Origin: Paracoccus fistulariae
Lineage (GTDB): Bacteria > Pseudomonadota > Alphaproteobacteria > Rhodobacterales > Rhodobacteraceae
Assembly (NCBI RefSeq): GCF_028553785.1
Contig: NZ_CP067136.1
Location: 310,001-374,000 of the forward strand
Direction of reading: 5' to 3'
Length of the DNA stretch: 64,000 bases
The notes beneath the pieces are model-generated. The model was not told where the DNA came from. It worked only from the letters and a program-made list of their open reading frames with translations, and ran no database searches. Shown here in pieces: positions 8,371-16,828 of this stretch (positions are counted from its first letter, which is position 1; each line of letters starts with the position of its first letter). The translations under genes and the position numbers were made by a program.

Positions 8371-11262
8371 ATGACAGTTCAACAACGTGGCCGGGTGACG
8401 GCTGTCCTTGGCCCGACCAATACGGGCAAGACGCATTACGCGATCGAGCGGATGCTGGCCCATCGCACCGGTGTCATAGGTCTGCCGCTGCGCCTGCTTG
8501 CGCGCGAGGTGTACGACCGCATCGTCAGGGCGCGCGGCCCCTCGGTCGTGGCGCTGATCACGGGCGAGGAACGGATCGTGCCCGACCGCGTGCAATATTG
8601 GGTGGCCACGACCGAGGCCATGCCCGACATTGCCGCCGATTTCGTGGCCATCGACGAAATCCAGCTTTGCGCCGATCCCGAACGCGGCCATGTCTTTACC
8701 GACCGGCTGCTGAACATGCGCGGCCTGCACGAAACGCTGCTGCTGGGCAGCGACACGATGCGCCCGGCCATTGCCGCGCTGCTGCCGGATGTGCAGTTCC
8801 AGCGCCGCGACCGGTTTTCCACGCTGTCCTGGGCGGGCTCGAAAAAGCTCAGCCGGATGCCCGCGCGATCCGCGATCGTGGGGTTCAGCGTTGATGACGT
8901 CTATGCCATGGCCGAATTGCTGCGGCGACAAAAGGGTGGCTGCGCGGTGGTGATGGGGGCGCTCAGCCCGCGGACGCGCAATGCGCAGGTCGCCATGTAT
9001 CAGGCCGGAGAGGTCGATTACCTGGTCGCGACCGATGCCATCGGCATGGGGCTGAACCTGGATCTGCGCCATGTGGCCTTCAGTGCGACGCATAAATTCG
9101 ATGGCCGCCGGGTGCGCCCGCTGTTCCCGCATGAGATGGGCCAGATCGCGGGCCGGGCGGGGCGACACACCGAATCCGGCACCTTCGGCGTCACCGGAGA
9201 GGCCGAGATCCCGGATGAAGGCCTGATCGACGCCATCGAGAACCACCGTTTCGCCCCGATCCAGCGGCTGACATGGCGCAATGACCGGCTGGAATTCGGC
9301 ACCATGGACCGGCTGGTGGAAAGCCTTGAAGCGCCTTCGGGGCACGAGCTTCTGGGCCGGGGCCGCGAGGCGGATGACCTGCACGCCCTGAAAATCCTGC
9401 GCGAGATCCCCGAGATCCGGGACAGGGTGCAGGGCGGCGCCGATGTGCGCCAGCTGTGGGATGTCTGCCGGGTGCCGGATTTCCGGGGGATTTCTCCGGC
9501 GGAACATGCCAGTCTGCTGGCGCGAATCTTTGGTTTCCTGCAAGATGGTGGCGTTCCCTCGGAATGGCTGGCGCGCGCGATCAAGCGGATCGACCGGACA
9601 AATGGCGATATCGACGCGATCTCGAAACGGCTGGCCTATATCCGGACGTGGACATATGTCGCACAACGGAATGGCTGGGTTGCAGATGAAAGCCATTGGC
9701 GCGAGGAAACTCGCGCTGTAGAAGACCGTTTATCAGATGCCTTGCATGCGGCATTGACGCAAAGATTTGTGGACCGGCGCACCTCGGTGCTGTTGCGCCG
9801 GCTCAAGCAGAAGGAGAGCCTTGTGGCTGAAGTGAACGACAAGGGCGAAGTGACGGTCGAGGGCGAATTCGCCGGCCGTCTTGAGGGTTTCCGGTTCCGT
9901 CCTGATCAGACGGCGACCGCGGATGAGGCAAGGATGCTGAACCGCGCCAGCTATGAGGCGTTGCGCCCCGAGTTCAATCTGCGCGCAGACCGTTTCTACA
10001 ACGCCCCCGATACCGAGCTTGATTTCACCGAACAGGGCGGCCTGATGTGGGGCGATGCGGCGGTCGGCAAGCTGGTCAAGGGCGCGGATGCGCTGAGCCC
10101 CTCGGTTCAGGTCTTTGTCGACGATGAGGCCGGGCCCGAGATCGCCGAAAAGGTTCGCCGTCGCCTGCAGCATTTCATCGACCGCAAGGTGGCCGCCCTG
10201 TTCGAGCCGCTGATCGCCATGCAGAAGGACGAGGCGCTGACCGGTCTGGCGCGCGGCTTTGCCTTCCGTCTGGCCGAGGCGCTTGGCGTGCTGCCCCGCG
10301 AAGGCGTCGCGGCCGAGGTCAAGGAACTGGATCAAGAGGCGCGCGGCGCGCTGCGCAAGCATGGCGTCCGCTTTGGCCAGTTCACCATCTTCATGCCCGC
10401 GCTGCTGAAGCCCGCGCCGACGCGGCTGCGTCTGGTGCTGTGGTCGCTGAACGAAAATCTGGATGAATTCCCCGAAAGCCCGCCGCCCGGTCTGGTGACG
10501 ATCCCGCATATCCCGGAAGTGCCGGATGGCTATTACACGCTGTCGGGCTATCGTCCCGCGGGCGAACGCGCGATCCGCATCGACATGCTGGAACGTCTGG
10601 CCGATCTGTTGCGCGCGCAGGACACGCGCGGCGGGTTCGAGGCAAATCCCGACATGCTGTCGATCACCGGCATGACGCTGGAGCAATTCGCCGCCCTGAT
10701 GCAGGGACTGGGCTATGCCGCCGAAAAGGGCGAGCGTGCCAAGGTCAAACCCGCCGAGCCGGTCGCCGAATCTGCCGCCCCCGAGGGTGAGGCATCGGAA
10801 AACCCGATGACCGAGGAGGAAAGCGTTCTGGCCGCCGAAACCCGCGCCAAATGGGAAGCCGAACAGGCCGAAAAGCGTCGCGCCGAGGCCGAAGCCGAAA
10901 CTGCAGCATCCAGCGAGGATGCCCAGACCGCAGGCGAAGGCGAGCCTGCCGAGCAGGAGATGGAAGTCTTTTACACCTTCCGCTGGGCACCCAAGCCACG
11001 CGGCGGCAATCGCCGTGGTCATGGCGAAGGGCAGGGCCGCCGCAATGCGGGCGGTCAGGGTCAGGGCCAGCGCCGTGAAAACCGGGGCGAAGGCGGCGGC
11101 AAGCCGGGTCGTGAGGGCGGCAAGCCCGGACGCGGCAAGGGCGGCGGTGGCAAGAAGGGCGGCAAGCCCTCGGGCCCCAAGACCTACAGCGCGCGGCCCG
11201 AAAAGAAGGCCGATCCCGACAGCCCCTTCGCGGTGCTGGCGGCGCTGAAGGACAAGAAGTAA
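8371..11262 (+). CDS. Suv3-like superfamily 2 RNA helicase with basic Gly-rich tail
   Basis: 963-residue helicase of the Suv3/degradosome type that is widespread in alphaproteobacteria. Walker A GPTNTGKT is at residues 14-21, DEIQ (motif II) at 95-98, and motif VI QIAGRAGRH begins at about residue 258. A Suv3-type C-terminal helicase extension follows to about residue 790. The last 150 residues are low complexity: an acidic/alanine-rich stretch and then a Gly/Arg/Lys-rich tail (GGNRRGHGEGQGRRNAGG) that probably binds RNA. In mitochondria Suv3 works with an exonuclease in RNA decay; the bacterial role is inferred. Its neighbours (S4 protein, fdxA, carD) form a familiar alphaproteobacterial gene order, here interrupted by two extra genes. 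Confidence 0.92.
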   Translation: MTVQQRGRVTAVLGPTNTGKTHYAIERMLAHRTGVIGLPLRLLAREVYDRIVRARGPSVVALITGEERIVPDRVQYWVATTEAMPDIAADFVAIDEIQLCADPERGHVFTDRLLNMRGLHETLLLGSDTMRPAIAALLPDVQFQRRDRFSTLSWAGSKKLSRMPARSAIVGFSVDDVYAMAELLRRQKGGCAVVMGALSPRTRNAQVAMYQAGEVDYLVATDAIGMGLNLDLRHVAFSATHKFDGRRVRPLFPHEMGQIAGRAGRHTESGTFGVTGEAEIPDEGLIDAIENHRFAPIQRLTWRNDRLEFGTMDRLVESLEAPSGHELLGRGREADDLHALKILREIPEIRDRVQGGADVRQLWDVCRVPDFRGISPAEHASLLARIFGFLQDGGVPSEWLARAIKRIDRTNGDIDAISKRLAYIRTWTYVAQRNGWVADESHWREETRAVEDRLSDALHAALTQRFVDRRTSVLLRRLKQKESLVAEVNDKGEVTVEGEFAGRLEGFRFRPDQTATADEARMLNRASYEALRPEFNLRADRFYNAPDTELDFTEQGGLMWGDAAVGKLVKGADALSPSVQVFVDDEAGPEIAEKVRRRLQHFIDRKVAALFEPLIAMQKDEALTGLARGFAFRLAEALGVLPREGVAAEVKELDQEARGALRKHGVRFGQFTIFMPALLKPAPTRLRLVLWSLNENLDEFPESPPPGLVTIPHIPEVPDGYYTLSGYRPAGERAIRIDMLERLADLLRAQDTRGGFEANPDMLSITGMTLEQFAALMQGLGYAAEKGERAKVKPAEPVAESAAPEGEASENPMTEEESVLAAETRAKWEAEQAEKRRAEAEAETAASSEDAQTAGEGEPAEQEMEVFYTFRWAPKPRGGNRRGHGEGQGRRNAGGQGQGQRRENRGEGGGKPGREGGKPGRGKGGGGKKGGKPSGPKTYSARPEKKADPDSPFAVLAALKDKK

Positions 11263-11266
11263 GCCG

Positions 11267-11677
11267 TTGCGCCCTGTCGTTCCCGCCGATCTGGTCCGCG
11301 ACTTCTGGACCGCGATGAACGGGAACGACTGGCGCGACGTGGCGCGGCGTTTTCTCTCTGACGATTTCCAGGGCCTCTGGCCGCAATCGGCCGAGGTGAT
11401 CGCGGGCCGCGATGAGTTCGCCGCCGTGAATGGCGCCTTTCCGGGGCAGGGCGGCTGGCGGTTCCAGATCATTAGCCTTCTGGGGGACGGGCCGCAGGTT
11501 GTCAGCGATGTGCGTGTGACGCAGCCTGACCTGCCCATGGTCGCGCGGGTCATCACCTTTCATGAGGTTCAGGACGGGCTGATCCGGCAGCAGACCGAGT
11601 TCTGGCCCGATCCCTATCCGGTGCCGGATTGGCGCGCGGGCCTGCTGCGGGTCGACCCGGATCTGGCGGCTTTCTAG
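11267..11677 (+). CDS. SnoaL/NTF2-like protein
   Basis: 136-residue protein with the cone-shaped NTF2/SnoaL pattern: VRDFWTAMNGNDWRDVARRFLSDDFQGLWPQ, then a GRDEF block and the C-terminal strands ITFHEVQDGLIRQQTEFWPDP. Such proteins may be small enzymes or ligand-binding proteins, and the sequence does not tell which. I use TTG 11267 as start, four bases after the helicase stop, because the first helix of the fold begins before the internal ATG at 11316. AAGAAGTAAG precedes the TTG. It sits between the helicase and an RTX-like gene, where many relatives have the S4-domain gene directly. Confidence 0.78.
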   Translation: MRPVVPADLVRDFWTAMNGNDWRDVARRFLSDDFQGLWPQSAEVIAGRDEFAAVNGAFPGQGGWRFQIISLLGDGPQVVSDVRVTQPDLPMVARVITFHEVQDGLIRQQTEFWPDPYPVPDWRAGLLRVDPDLAAF

Positions 11678-12009
11678 CGCCGTTTCCAGATATTTCCCCG
11701 TAAAATCAAAATCTTTTGCCCTTCCGGCGCTTTCATGCTGCGGGAATCGGCCTGCCTCGGCAATCTTTCGAACAGCCCTTTGCTGAACCGTTTCGCGCGG
11801 CGCGAAATTGCCCGTTTGCATCTTTCCGCAGGCGCGGCATCGGCGGTTCGCACCAAACCGCAACCCGCAGAAAGGCGGCTTTGACAGGCTTCGGATTTGG
11901 CCAGAGCGTCTGCGGCGCCCGATTGGGGGCAATCCGGTTCTTGGCCTCATGGCCCATCGCGGCCCGCCACGAAAACCGGACATCACGCAGAAAAGGAAAT
12001 GAGACAGAG
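11678..12009. other. Non-coding gap of 332 bp upstream of the RTX-like gene
   Basis: No credible gene is seen here. Two dyads stand out: TTTCGCGC-G-GCGCGAAA at 11791-11807 (perfect 8-bp arms, one-base spacer) and GCGGTT/AACCGC with a seven-base spacer around 11845-11863. A TTGACA occurs at 11881-11886 but lacks a convincing -10. The gap could be a long regulated leader for the gene at 12010; that is inference only. Confidence 0.5.
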
Positions 12010-12924
12010 ATGGCAGAGAACAAACAGCAGGATCAGGACGTCAAGAACGCGGGAAAGGTCTATACCGTCGCGACGGACGGCCCCGATATCACCGATTTCG
12101 ATCCGGCGGTGGACCGTCTGGATTTCGGCGAAAACTCGGTCCACGCGATGATCATGACCGAAACGACCGAAGGCGAAACCGCGATCTTCAACCCCTGGAA
12201 CGCGGGCAGCCAGATCATCAAGGGCATCTCGATGAAGGATCTGCCGATCGAGGCCCTGGGCGTCGTGCAGAACGAACATATGCGCGAGGATGTCGGCGGC
12301 GCGCTGTCCTGGGAACAGGGCAAGGGTCCCCGCGATGAGGACACGACCTATATCCTGTCGCATCAGATGGACAAGACGACCGAGATCACCGATTTCAACC
12401 CCGCGACCGACAAGATCAGCTTCCTCTATTACGGCTCACGCGAAAATGTCAGCGTGCAGCAGGATGGCGGCGATCTGGTGATCGCGAATACCGCGACGGG
12501 GCAGAGCTTTGTCTTCAAGGGGGTCGAACTGGCCTCGATGAAGCGCTCGCAGCTTGAATTCCACCATGACCAGATCATGGAGGACGGGCTGGCGTCGAAT
12601 TTCGGGCTGACCTCGGCCGATGTCACCATGGTCAGCCGCGAAGGGCTGCTGACCCCGGATGGCGGCGGCAGGTCCACCGACGGGCACCAGACGCAGGAAG
12701 GATCGGACGAGTTGATCGGCGCGGGCACGCTGGGCGCGGATGCCGATGATTTCCGCTTCTCGGCGGCTGCATCGCCGCAAGAGGATCCCGCCGGGGACGA
12801 TCTGCCGATGCGTGTTGCCGAGGCCGGGGCGCAAGAGGACCCGGCCCTGGCATCGGATGGGCAAGAGGCCGAGGGGAACTGGGCCGACTGGCTGCAGGAT
12901 CGCGGCTCTGATCTGGATTTCTGA
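12010..12924 (+). CDS. Acidic RTX-like protein with a duplicated ITDFxPxxD module
   Basis: 304-residue acidic protein without a Sec/Tat signal or membrane helix. It contains two copies of a module that begins ITDFDPAVDRLDFG (27-40) and ITDFNPATDKISF (126-138). This resembles the beta strand (xxDFxxGxDxIDF) found in the C-terminal parts of RTX/type I-secreted proteins and in carbohydrate-active enzymes of Rhodobacterales. A further GSDELIGAGTLGADADDFRF stretch (231-250) looks like a decayed RTX repeat plus its following strand. The extreme C-terminus is acidic and ends WLQDRGSDLDF, compatible with an uncleaved type I secretion signal. Start ATG 12010 has AAAGGAA about 14 bases upstream. Function unknown; it may be a secreted structural or carbohydrate-binding protein. 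Confidence 0.72.
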   Translation: MAENKQQDQDVKNAGKVYTVATDGPDITDFDPAVDRLDFGENSVHAMIMTETTEGETAIFNPWNAGSQIIKGISMKDLPIEALGVVQNEHMREDVGGALSWEQGKGPRDEDTTYILSHQMDKTTEITDFNPATDKISFLYYGSRENVSVQQDGGDLVIANTATGQSFVFKGVELASMKRSQLEFHHDQIMEDGLASNFGLTSADVTMVSREGLLTPDGGGRSTDGHQTQEGSDELIGAGTLGADADDFRFSAAASPQEDPAGDDLPMRVAEAGAQEDPALASDGQEAEGNWADWLQDRGSDLDF

Positions 12925-13023
12925 TCCGTGATCCGTCAGAATTGCGGCGTTACGTCGAAGCATGGGATGCCGTAATGATGACCGCCGATTCCGGCCCGCG
13001 CCCTGCGGGGCAAAGCGCAGCAG

Positions 13024-13314
13024 ATGACTGATACGGCAGAGCTGCGGCTGGATAAATGGTTGTTCTTCGCGCGACTGTTCAAGTCGCGCGGAGCGGCGGC
13101 AGAGAGGGTCGAGGGCGGCGGCATCCGGCTGAACGGTCAACCCTGCCGCAAGCCCGGCAAGGCGGTACGGGTCGGGGATGAGATCGTCGTCTCGGCCTTT
13201 GGGCGGGTGCGGGCGTTGCGGGTGCTGGCGCTTGGCACGCGGCGCGGCCCGGCCAGCGAGGCGCAGGGCCTGTATCAGGATCTGGGCGAGGATCAGCCCG
13301 AAGACGCGATCTAA
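13024..13314 (+). CDS. S4-domain RNA-binding protein (Hsp15/HslR-like)
   Basis: 96-residue protein made almost entirely of an S4 RNA-binding domain: LRLDKWLFFARLFKSRGAAAERVEGGGIRLNGQPCRKPGKAVRVGDEIVV, then a short C-terminal strand region. The E. coli relative Hsp15 binds free 50S subunits carrying a nascent chain. Position between a Suv3-like helicase and fdxA/carD is a common alphaproteobacterial arrangement. Start ATG 13024 follows an ill-defined purine stretch (GGGGCAAAGCGCAGCAG). The motif-based assignment is solid; the specific ribosome-recycling role is transferred from E. coli. Confidence 0.88.
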   Translation: MTDTAELRLDKWLFFARLFKSRGAAAERVEGGGIRLNGQPCRKPGKAVRVGDEIVVSAFGRVRALRVLALGTRRGPASEAQGLYQDLGEDQPEDAI

Positions 13315-13467
13315 CCCAGCGGACAGAAATTCGCCCCGCAGATATTTCCGCGAACGCCCGTTTTCGCAGCAAGTTGACGCGCGAAAATGCTGTCTTTTCG
13401 GATAGCGCGGCCTTGATTGATTGCGTGGCCGGGCGTAACTAGCCAGCGGATCAAGCTGGAGTACGCC

Positions 13468-13806
13468 ATGACCTACGTCGTCACCGATAATTGCATCATG
13501 TGCAAATATACCGACTGCGTCGAGGTCTGTCCGGTGGATTGCTTCTACGAGGGCGAGAACACATTGGTCATTCACCCCGACGAATGCATTGATTGCGGCG
13601 TCTGCGAGCCTGAATGCCCGGCCGATGCGATCCGCCCGGATACCGAGCCGGACATGGACAAGTGGGTTGAATTCAATCGCAAATATTCCGAGCAATGGCC
13701 GGTGATCACCCAGAAGAAAGATCCGATGGAGAGTGCCGCCGAAATGGATGGCGTCGAAGGCAAGCTGGAGAAATATTTCTCGGAAGCGCCGGGCGAGGGC
13801 GATTAA
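13468..13806 (+). CDS. fdxA: Seven-iron ferredoxin FdxA
   Basis: 112-residue bacterial 7Fe ferredoxin. By comparison with Azotobacter ferredoxin I, Cys9, Cys17 and Cys50 should hold the [3Fe-4S] cluster, and Cys21, Cys40, Cys43 and Cys46 the [4Fe-4S] cluster; Cys12 and Cys25 are the usual additional cysteines. The C-terminal extension ([22 protein letters not shown]) is normal for this class. Start ATG 13468 has TGGAG seven bases upstream. Cytoplasmic low-potential electron carrier, often essential in alphaproteobacteria. Next gene in the same direction is carD, after a long AT-rich gap. Confidence 0.95.
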   Translation: MTYVVTDNCIMCKYTDCVEVCPVDCFYEGENTLVIHPDECIDCGVCEPECPADAIRPDTEPDMDKWVEFNRKYSEQWPVITQKKDPMESAAEMDGVEGKLEKYFSEAPGEGD

Positions 13807-13894
13807 GCGGCCCCGGATCGCTGCAATGGGTTGAAACCGTCATGAAAATGTAAGCGATTCGCGGGATAATGCGCTAACATTCGCGTGATCAAAT

Positions 13895-13923
13895 TTGTTA
13901 TCCTGCTGAAATGCATGTATATT
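13895..13923 (+). promoter_or_regulatory. Candidate sigma70-type promoter for carD
   Basis: TTGTTA at 13895-13900 and TATATT at 13918-13923 are separated by 17 bases; each hexamer matches four to five of six consensus positions. Transcription would start near 13930 and give a leader of about 240 nt that includes the dyad at 13958-14001. Confidence 0.5.
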
Positions 13924-13957
13924 ATGTGTTTTTTGCGCCATGCAGGCGTCACTTTTT

Positions 13958-14001
13958 TCAGACGCGTTTTTGTGTTATATATTCGTTATAAACGCGTCTG
14001 A
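13958..14001. repeat. Perfect 12-bp inverted repeat in the carD leader
   Basis: TCAGACGCGTTT at 13958-13969 and AAACGCGTCTGA at 13990-14001 are exact reverse complements, separated by 20 AT-rich bases. There is no terminal T-run in either direction, so it is not a typical terminator. It could be a protein-binding dyad or an RNA hairpin in the carD 5' leader. Confidence 0.75.
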
Positions 14002-14172
14002 CCCGTGTGCCGAAAAAGGAACGGGCGCGGCCATGATGCGTCGAAATCGTGACTCCCTCACCCTTTGCCGGGCAAGGGAAATACAACATGGAAATAAAGC
14101 GAACCGATGCGGTGAACGCCGCTCGCGGTTCTTTGTGTCCTGAATGCAAGGACGCCATCCAGAGGAAGCCAG

Positions 14173-14682
14173 ATGTCGAAAGCCAAGAAGAACGAATTCC
14201 GCCCTGATGACTTTGTCGTGTACCCCGCCCATGGCGTTGGCCGGATCGTCTCGATCGAAGAGCAGGAAGTTGCCGGATTGCAACTGGAAATGTTCGTTAT
14301 CTCCTTCGATAAGGACAAGATGACACTGCGCGTCCCGACCGCGCGCGCCACCGAAATCGGGATGCGTGGCCTGTCCACCCCCGACCTGATCGACCGGGCG
14401 CTGGACACGCTGAAAGGCAAGGCCCGCGTCAAGCGCGCGATGTGGTCGCGCCGGGCACAGGAATATGACCAGAAGATCAATTCGGGCGATCTGATGTCGA
14501 TTGCCGAGGTCGTGCGCGACCTGCACCGCAATGACGACCAGCGCGAGCAGTCCTATTCCGAGCGTCAGCTTTACGAAGCCGCGCTGGATCGCCTGACCCG
14601 CGAAGTCGCGGCGGTGAAGGGGCTGGACGAAGGCGCCGCCCAGAAAAGCGTGGAAGAGGTCCTGACCTCGCGCGCGGCCTGA
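14173..14682 (+). CDS. carD: CarD/CdnL-family transcription regulator
   Basis: 169-residue CarD_CdnL_TRCF-family protein. The N-terminal RNA polymerase-interacting Tudor-like domain is clear (DDFVVYPAHGVGRIVSIEEQEVAGLQLE), followed by the helical C-terminal DNA-binding domain with the conserved stretch MWSRRAQEYDQKINSGDL. In alphaproteobacteria CarD stabilises open promoter complexes, including at rRNA promoters, compensating for weak -10 elements; this is family knowledge. The start ATG 14173 has AGAGGAAG about seven bases upstream. Expression probably uses the promoter at 13895 and ends at the hairpin at 14704. Confidence 0.93.
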   Translation: MSKAKKNEFRPDDFVVYPAHGVGRIVSIEEQEVAGLQLEMFVISFDKDKMTLRVPTARATEIGMRGLSTPDLIDRALDTLKGKARVKRAMWSRRAQEYDQKINSGDLMSIAEVVRDLHRNDDQREQSYSERQLYEAALDRLTREVAAVKGLDEGAAQKSVEEVLTSRAA

Positions 14683-14703
14683 TCGCCGGACCATAGCTGT
14701 TGC

Positions 14704-14731
14704 AGGGGCGTCCCACCGGGGCGCCCTTTGC
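14704..14731 (+). terminator. Rho-independent-like terminator after carD
   Basis: AGGGGCGTCCC / GGGGCGCCCT stem (two G-T pairs) with a three-base ACC loop, followed by TTTG. It lies 20 bases after the carD stop. The T-run is short. Confidence 0.65.
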
Positions 14732-14897
14732 GTTTCGGGATGAAATTCCGCGATCTGCGGTCGGGTCAGACCACCATCGGCGGCGGCAGGGCCGGATCCG
14801 GCACAAAGTCGCCGGATTGCGCGCCGGCCACCCTGTTCCGTCCCGCCGGAACGGGGCCTGAACCCGCTGAAACCCCGATCCTTTCCCGGCCCTTTCA

Positions 14898-14935
14898 TGG
14901 ACAAGATCGCGCGCGCGGCCTATAAGGCGCGCGAT
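14898..14935 (+). promoter_or_regulatory. Candidate ppaC promoter with a dyad around the -10 element
   Basis: TGGACA at 14898-14903 and TATAAG at 14921-14926 are 17 bases apart, close to the sigma70 consensus. A perfect 9-bp inverted repeat, ATCGCGCGC at 14906-14914 and GCGCGCGAT at 14927-14935, flanks the -10 element. A protein bound there would block polymerase. The ppaC start is 27 bases further on. Confidence 0.5.
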
Positions 14936-14961
14936 TTACAAATTCCCCCCAAGGAGCATCC

Positions 14962-15879
14962 ATGATCAAGGTTTTCGGCCACACGGCCCCCGATACAGAC
15001 TCGACCGGCTCTCCCCTCATCTGGGCCTGGTATCTGAATGAGGTTCGCAACACCCCCGCACAGGCCCTGCTGCAGGGTGAGCCGAATACCGAGGCCGCCT
15101 GGATGCTGAGCCGCTGGAACCTGGACAAGCCCGAAATCTTCTCGGACGTGGCTGCAGGCGATCAATGCGTGATCGTGGACACCAATAACCCCGGCGAATT
15201 GCCCGCCAGCATCAATGATGCCGATGTGATCGAGATCATCGACCACCACATGCTGGCTGGTGGCATCAAGACCCGCGCCCCGATCAATATCACCATCCGT
15301 CCGCTGGCCTGCACCGCCACGATCATGCATGATCTGATCGGCGACGACATGGCGCGTATGCCCGAAGGCATCAAGGGCGCCATGCTGACCTGCATCCTGT
15401 CCGACACGCTGGAATTCCGCAGCCCGACCACCACCGCGCATGACCGTGCCGTGGCCGAAAAGCTGGCGGGCGAGTTGGGCGTGAATGTCAGCGAATATGC
15501 GGCCGAGATGTTCGCGGCGAAATCCGATGTCAGCGCCTTCTCGGAAGAAGAGCTGCTGCGCATGGACAGCAAGGAATACGAGTTGGGTGGCAAGCAGCTG
15601 CGCGTCTCGGTTCTGGAAACCACCGCGCCGCAGGTCCTGCTGGACCGCAAGGACGCGCTGCTGGCAGCCATGCCGACCGTCGCGGCCGCCGATGGCGCCG
15701 ATCAGGTGCTGCTGTTCGTCGTCGATATCCTGAATGAACAGGCGACGCTGCTGGTGCCCAATGATTACGTCAAGCAGGTCGCGGAGAAGAGCTTTGGCGT
15801 TTCGGTTCAGGGCGATACCGTGGTTCTGCCCGGCGTGATGAGCCGCAAGAAGCAGATCATCCCGGTTCTGGCCGTATAA
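14962..15879 (+). CDS. ppaC: Manganese-dependent inorganic pyrophosphatase (family II)
   Basis: Family II (DHH-superfamily) soluble pyrophosphatase of 305 residues that hydrolyses PPi in the cytoplasm. Metal ligands are visible: His7, Asp11 and Asp13 in FGHTAPDTDSTGS, Asp73 in IVDTNN, and the DHH motif Asp94-His95-His96. The C-terminal SRKKQ phosphate-binding motif is near residue 295. No CBS regulatory insert is present. ATG 14962 has AAGGAG nine bases upstream. It overlaps the HAD gene by one base (TAATG), indicating coupling. Confidence 0.95.
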   Translation: MIKVFGHTAPDTDSTGSPLIWAWYLNEVRNTPAQALLQGEPNTEAAWMLSRWNLDKPEIFSDVAAGDQCVIVDTNNPGELPASINDADVIEIIDHHMLAGGIKTRAPINITIRPLACTATIMHDLIGDDMARMPEGIKGAMLTCILSDTLEFRSPTTTAHDRAVAEKLAGELGVNVSEYAAEMFAAKSDVSAFSEEELLRMDSKEYELGGKQLRVSVLETTAPQVLLDRKDALLAAMPTVAAADGADQVLLFVVDILNEQATLLVPNDYVKQVAEKSFGVSVQGDTVVLPGVMSRKKQIIPVLAV

Positions 15880-16748
15880 TGACGCGCATCGTTCCGTCCC
15901 TGTCGCAGATCTCGCTGAATTACGATGCGGTGTTCTGCGACCTCTGGGGCTGTCTGCATAATGGCAAGGCTGCCTATCCTGCCGCCGTGGCGGCGCTGCA
16001 GGAATATCGCCGCAGCGGCGGGCGCGTGGTGCTGATGACCAATGCGCCGCGGCCGAACCAATATGTGATCGCCCAGCTTGATCGTATGGGCGTGCCGCGC
16101 GATGCCTGGGATATGGTGGTCAGTTCCGGTGATGCCGCGCAAGAGGCGATGCTGGACGGCGCGGTGGGCCGCAAGGTCTGGCATGTCGGTCTGTCCAAGG
16201 ATGATGGCTTCTTCGAGGACATCCCCCCGCAATGGGCCGATGCCCCCGCCGTGACGCGGGTACCGCTGGACGAGGCAGAGGGCGTGGTCGTCACCGGCCC
16301 CTTTGATGAGGTGAACGAGGCGCCCGAGGATTACCGCAGCCGCTTTCTTCAGGCGCGCGAGCGCGGGTTGAAGCTGCTTTGCGCCAATCCCGATGTCGTC
16401 GTGGATATGGGCGAGACGCGGATCTATTGCGCGGGTGCTCTGGCCGAGTTCTATGAGGAACTGGGCGGGACTTCACTGTATTTCGGCAAGCCGCATCCGC
16501 CGATCTACGAGCGGGCCAAGCGTCTGCTGAACCTGCCCGAGACTGCGCGTTTCCTGGCGATCGGTGATGGCATCAACACCGATGTGCGCGGCGCGCAGCA
16601 GGAAGGGATCGACTGTCTTTTCGTCACTGGCGGGCTGGCGGCTGACAATTTCGGCGCTGACGTCGAAAACCCCGAGCCGCAGCGGCTGGAGGAATGGCTG
16701 GCCAGCCACACGCTGTCGCCAGAATTCAGCATCGGCCGCCTGCGCTGA
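15879..16748 (+). CDS. HAD-superfamily class IIA hydrolase (TIGR01459-like)
   Basis: 289-residue HAD hydrolase. Motif I is altered in the usual way for this subgroup: FCDLWGCLHNG (residues 20-30), with a cap of the NagD/4-nitrophenylphosphatase type; motif II is LMTNAPRP; the acidic motif IV is in AIGDGINTDVRGAQQEG. The family is common in alphaproteobacteria but its substrate is unknown. The start codon overlaps the ppaC stop, so the pair is likely one transcript ending at the strong terminator at 16769. Confidence 0.88.
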   Translation: MTRIVPSLSQISLNYDAVFCDLWGCLHNGKAAYPAAVAALQEYRRSGGRVVLMTNAPRPNQYVIAQLDRMGVPRDAWDMVVSSGDAAQEAMLDGAVGRKVWHVGLSKDDGFFEDIPPQWADAPAVTRVPLDEAEGVVVTGPFDEVNEAPEDYRSRFLQARERGLKLLCANPDVVVDMGETRIYCAGALAEFYEELGGTSLYFGKPHPPIYERAKRLLNLPETARFLAIGDGINTDVRGAQQEGIDCLFVTGGLAADNFGADVENPEPQRLEEWLASHTLSPEFSIGRLR

Positions 16749-16768
16749 CATGGTCTGAAACCTGATCG

Positions 16769-16795
16769 AACCCGCGTCTTTGGCGCGGGTTTTTT
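16769..16795 (+). terminator. Rho-independent terminator after the ppaC-HAD pair
   Basis: AACCCGCG / CGCGGGTT perfect 8-bp stem with a seven-base loop, followed directly by a run of five or more T. It lies 20 bases after the HAD stop. Confidence 0.9.
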
Positions 16796-16828
16796 CGTGG
16801 TCCGGCGTCAAAATCGTTAAGCAAGAAG

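Larger units (their letters stand above)
13807..14172. other. 366-bp non-coding AT-rich gap upstream of carD
   Basis: This gap separates fdxA and carD. It contains two possible promoters: ATGAAA-17-GATAAT at 13842-13870 and the stronger TTGTTA-17-TATATT at 13895-13923. A long inverted repeat follows at 13958-14001, then about 170 bases of leader. The short reading frame 13940-14143 has no ribosome-binding site and atypical composition and is not taken as a gene. Confidence 0.55.

Noticed and set aside
7828..9696. Long open frame antisense to the TPR protein and helicase
   Set aside because: It mirrors the codon bias of the well-supported plus-strand genes, has no family motif and no ribosome-binding site.
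11881..11909. Promoter starting with TTGACA upstream of the RTX-like gene
   Set aside because: No acceptable -10 hexamer at 15-19 bp spacing.
13940..14143. Possible 67-residue gene upstream of carD
   Set aside because: No ribosome-binding site, overlaps the long inverted repeat, and has no protein-like pattern.
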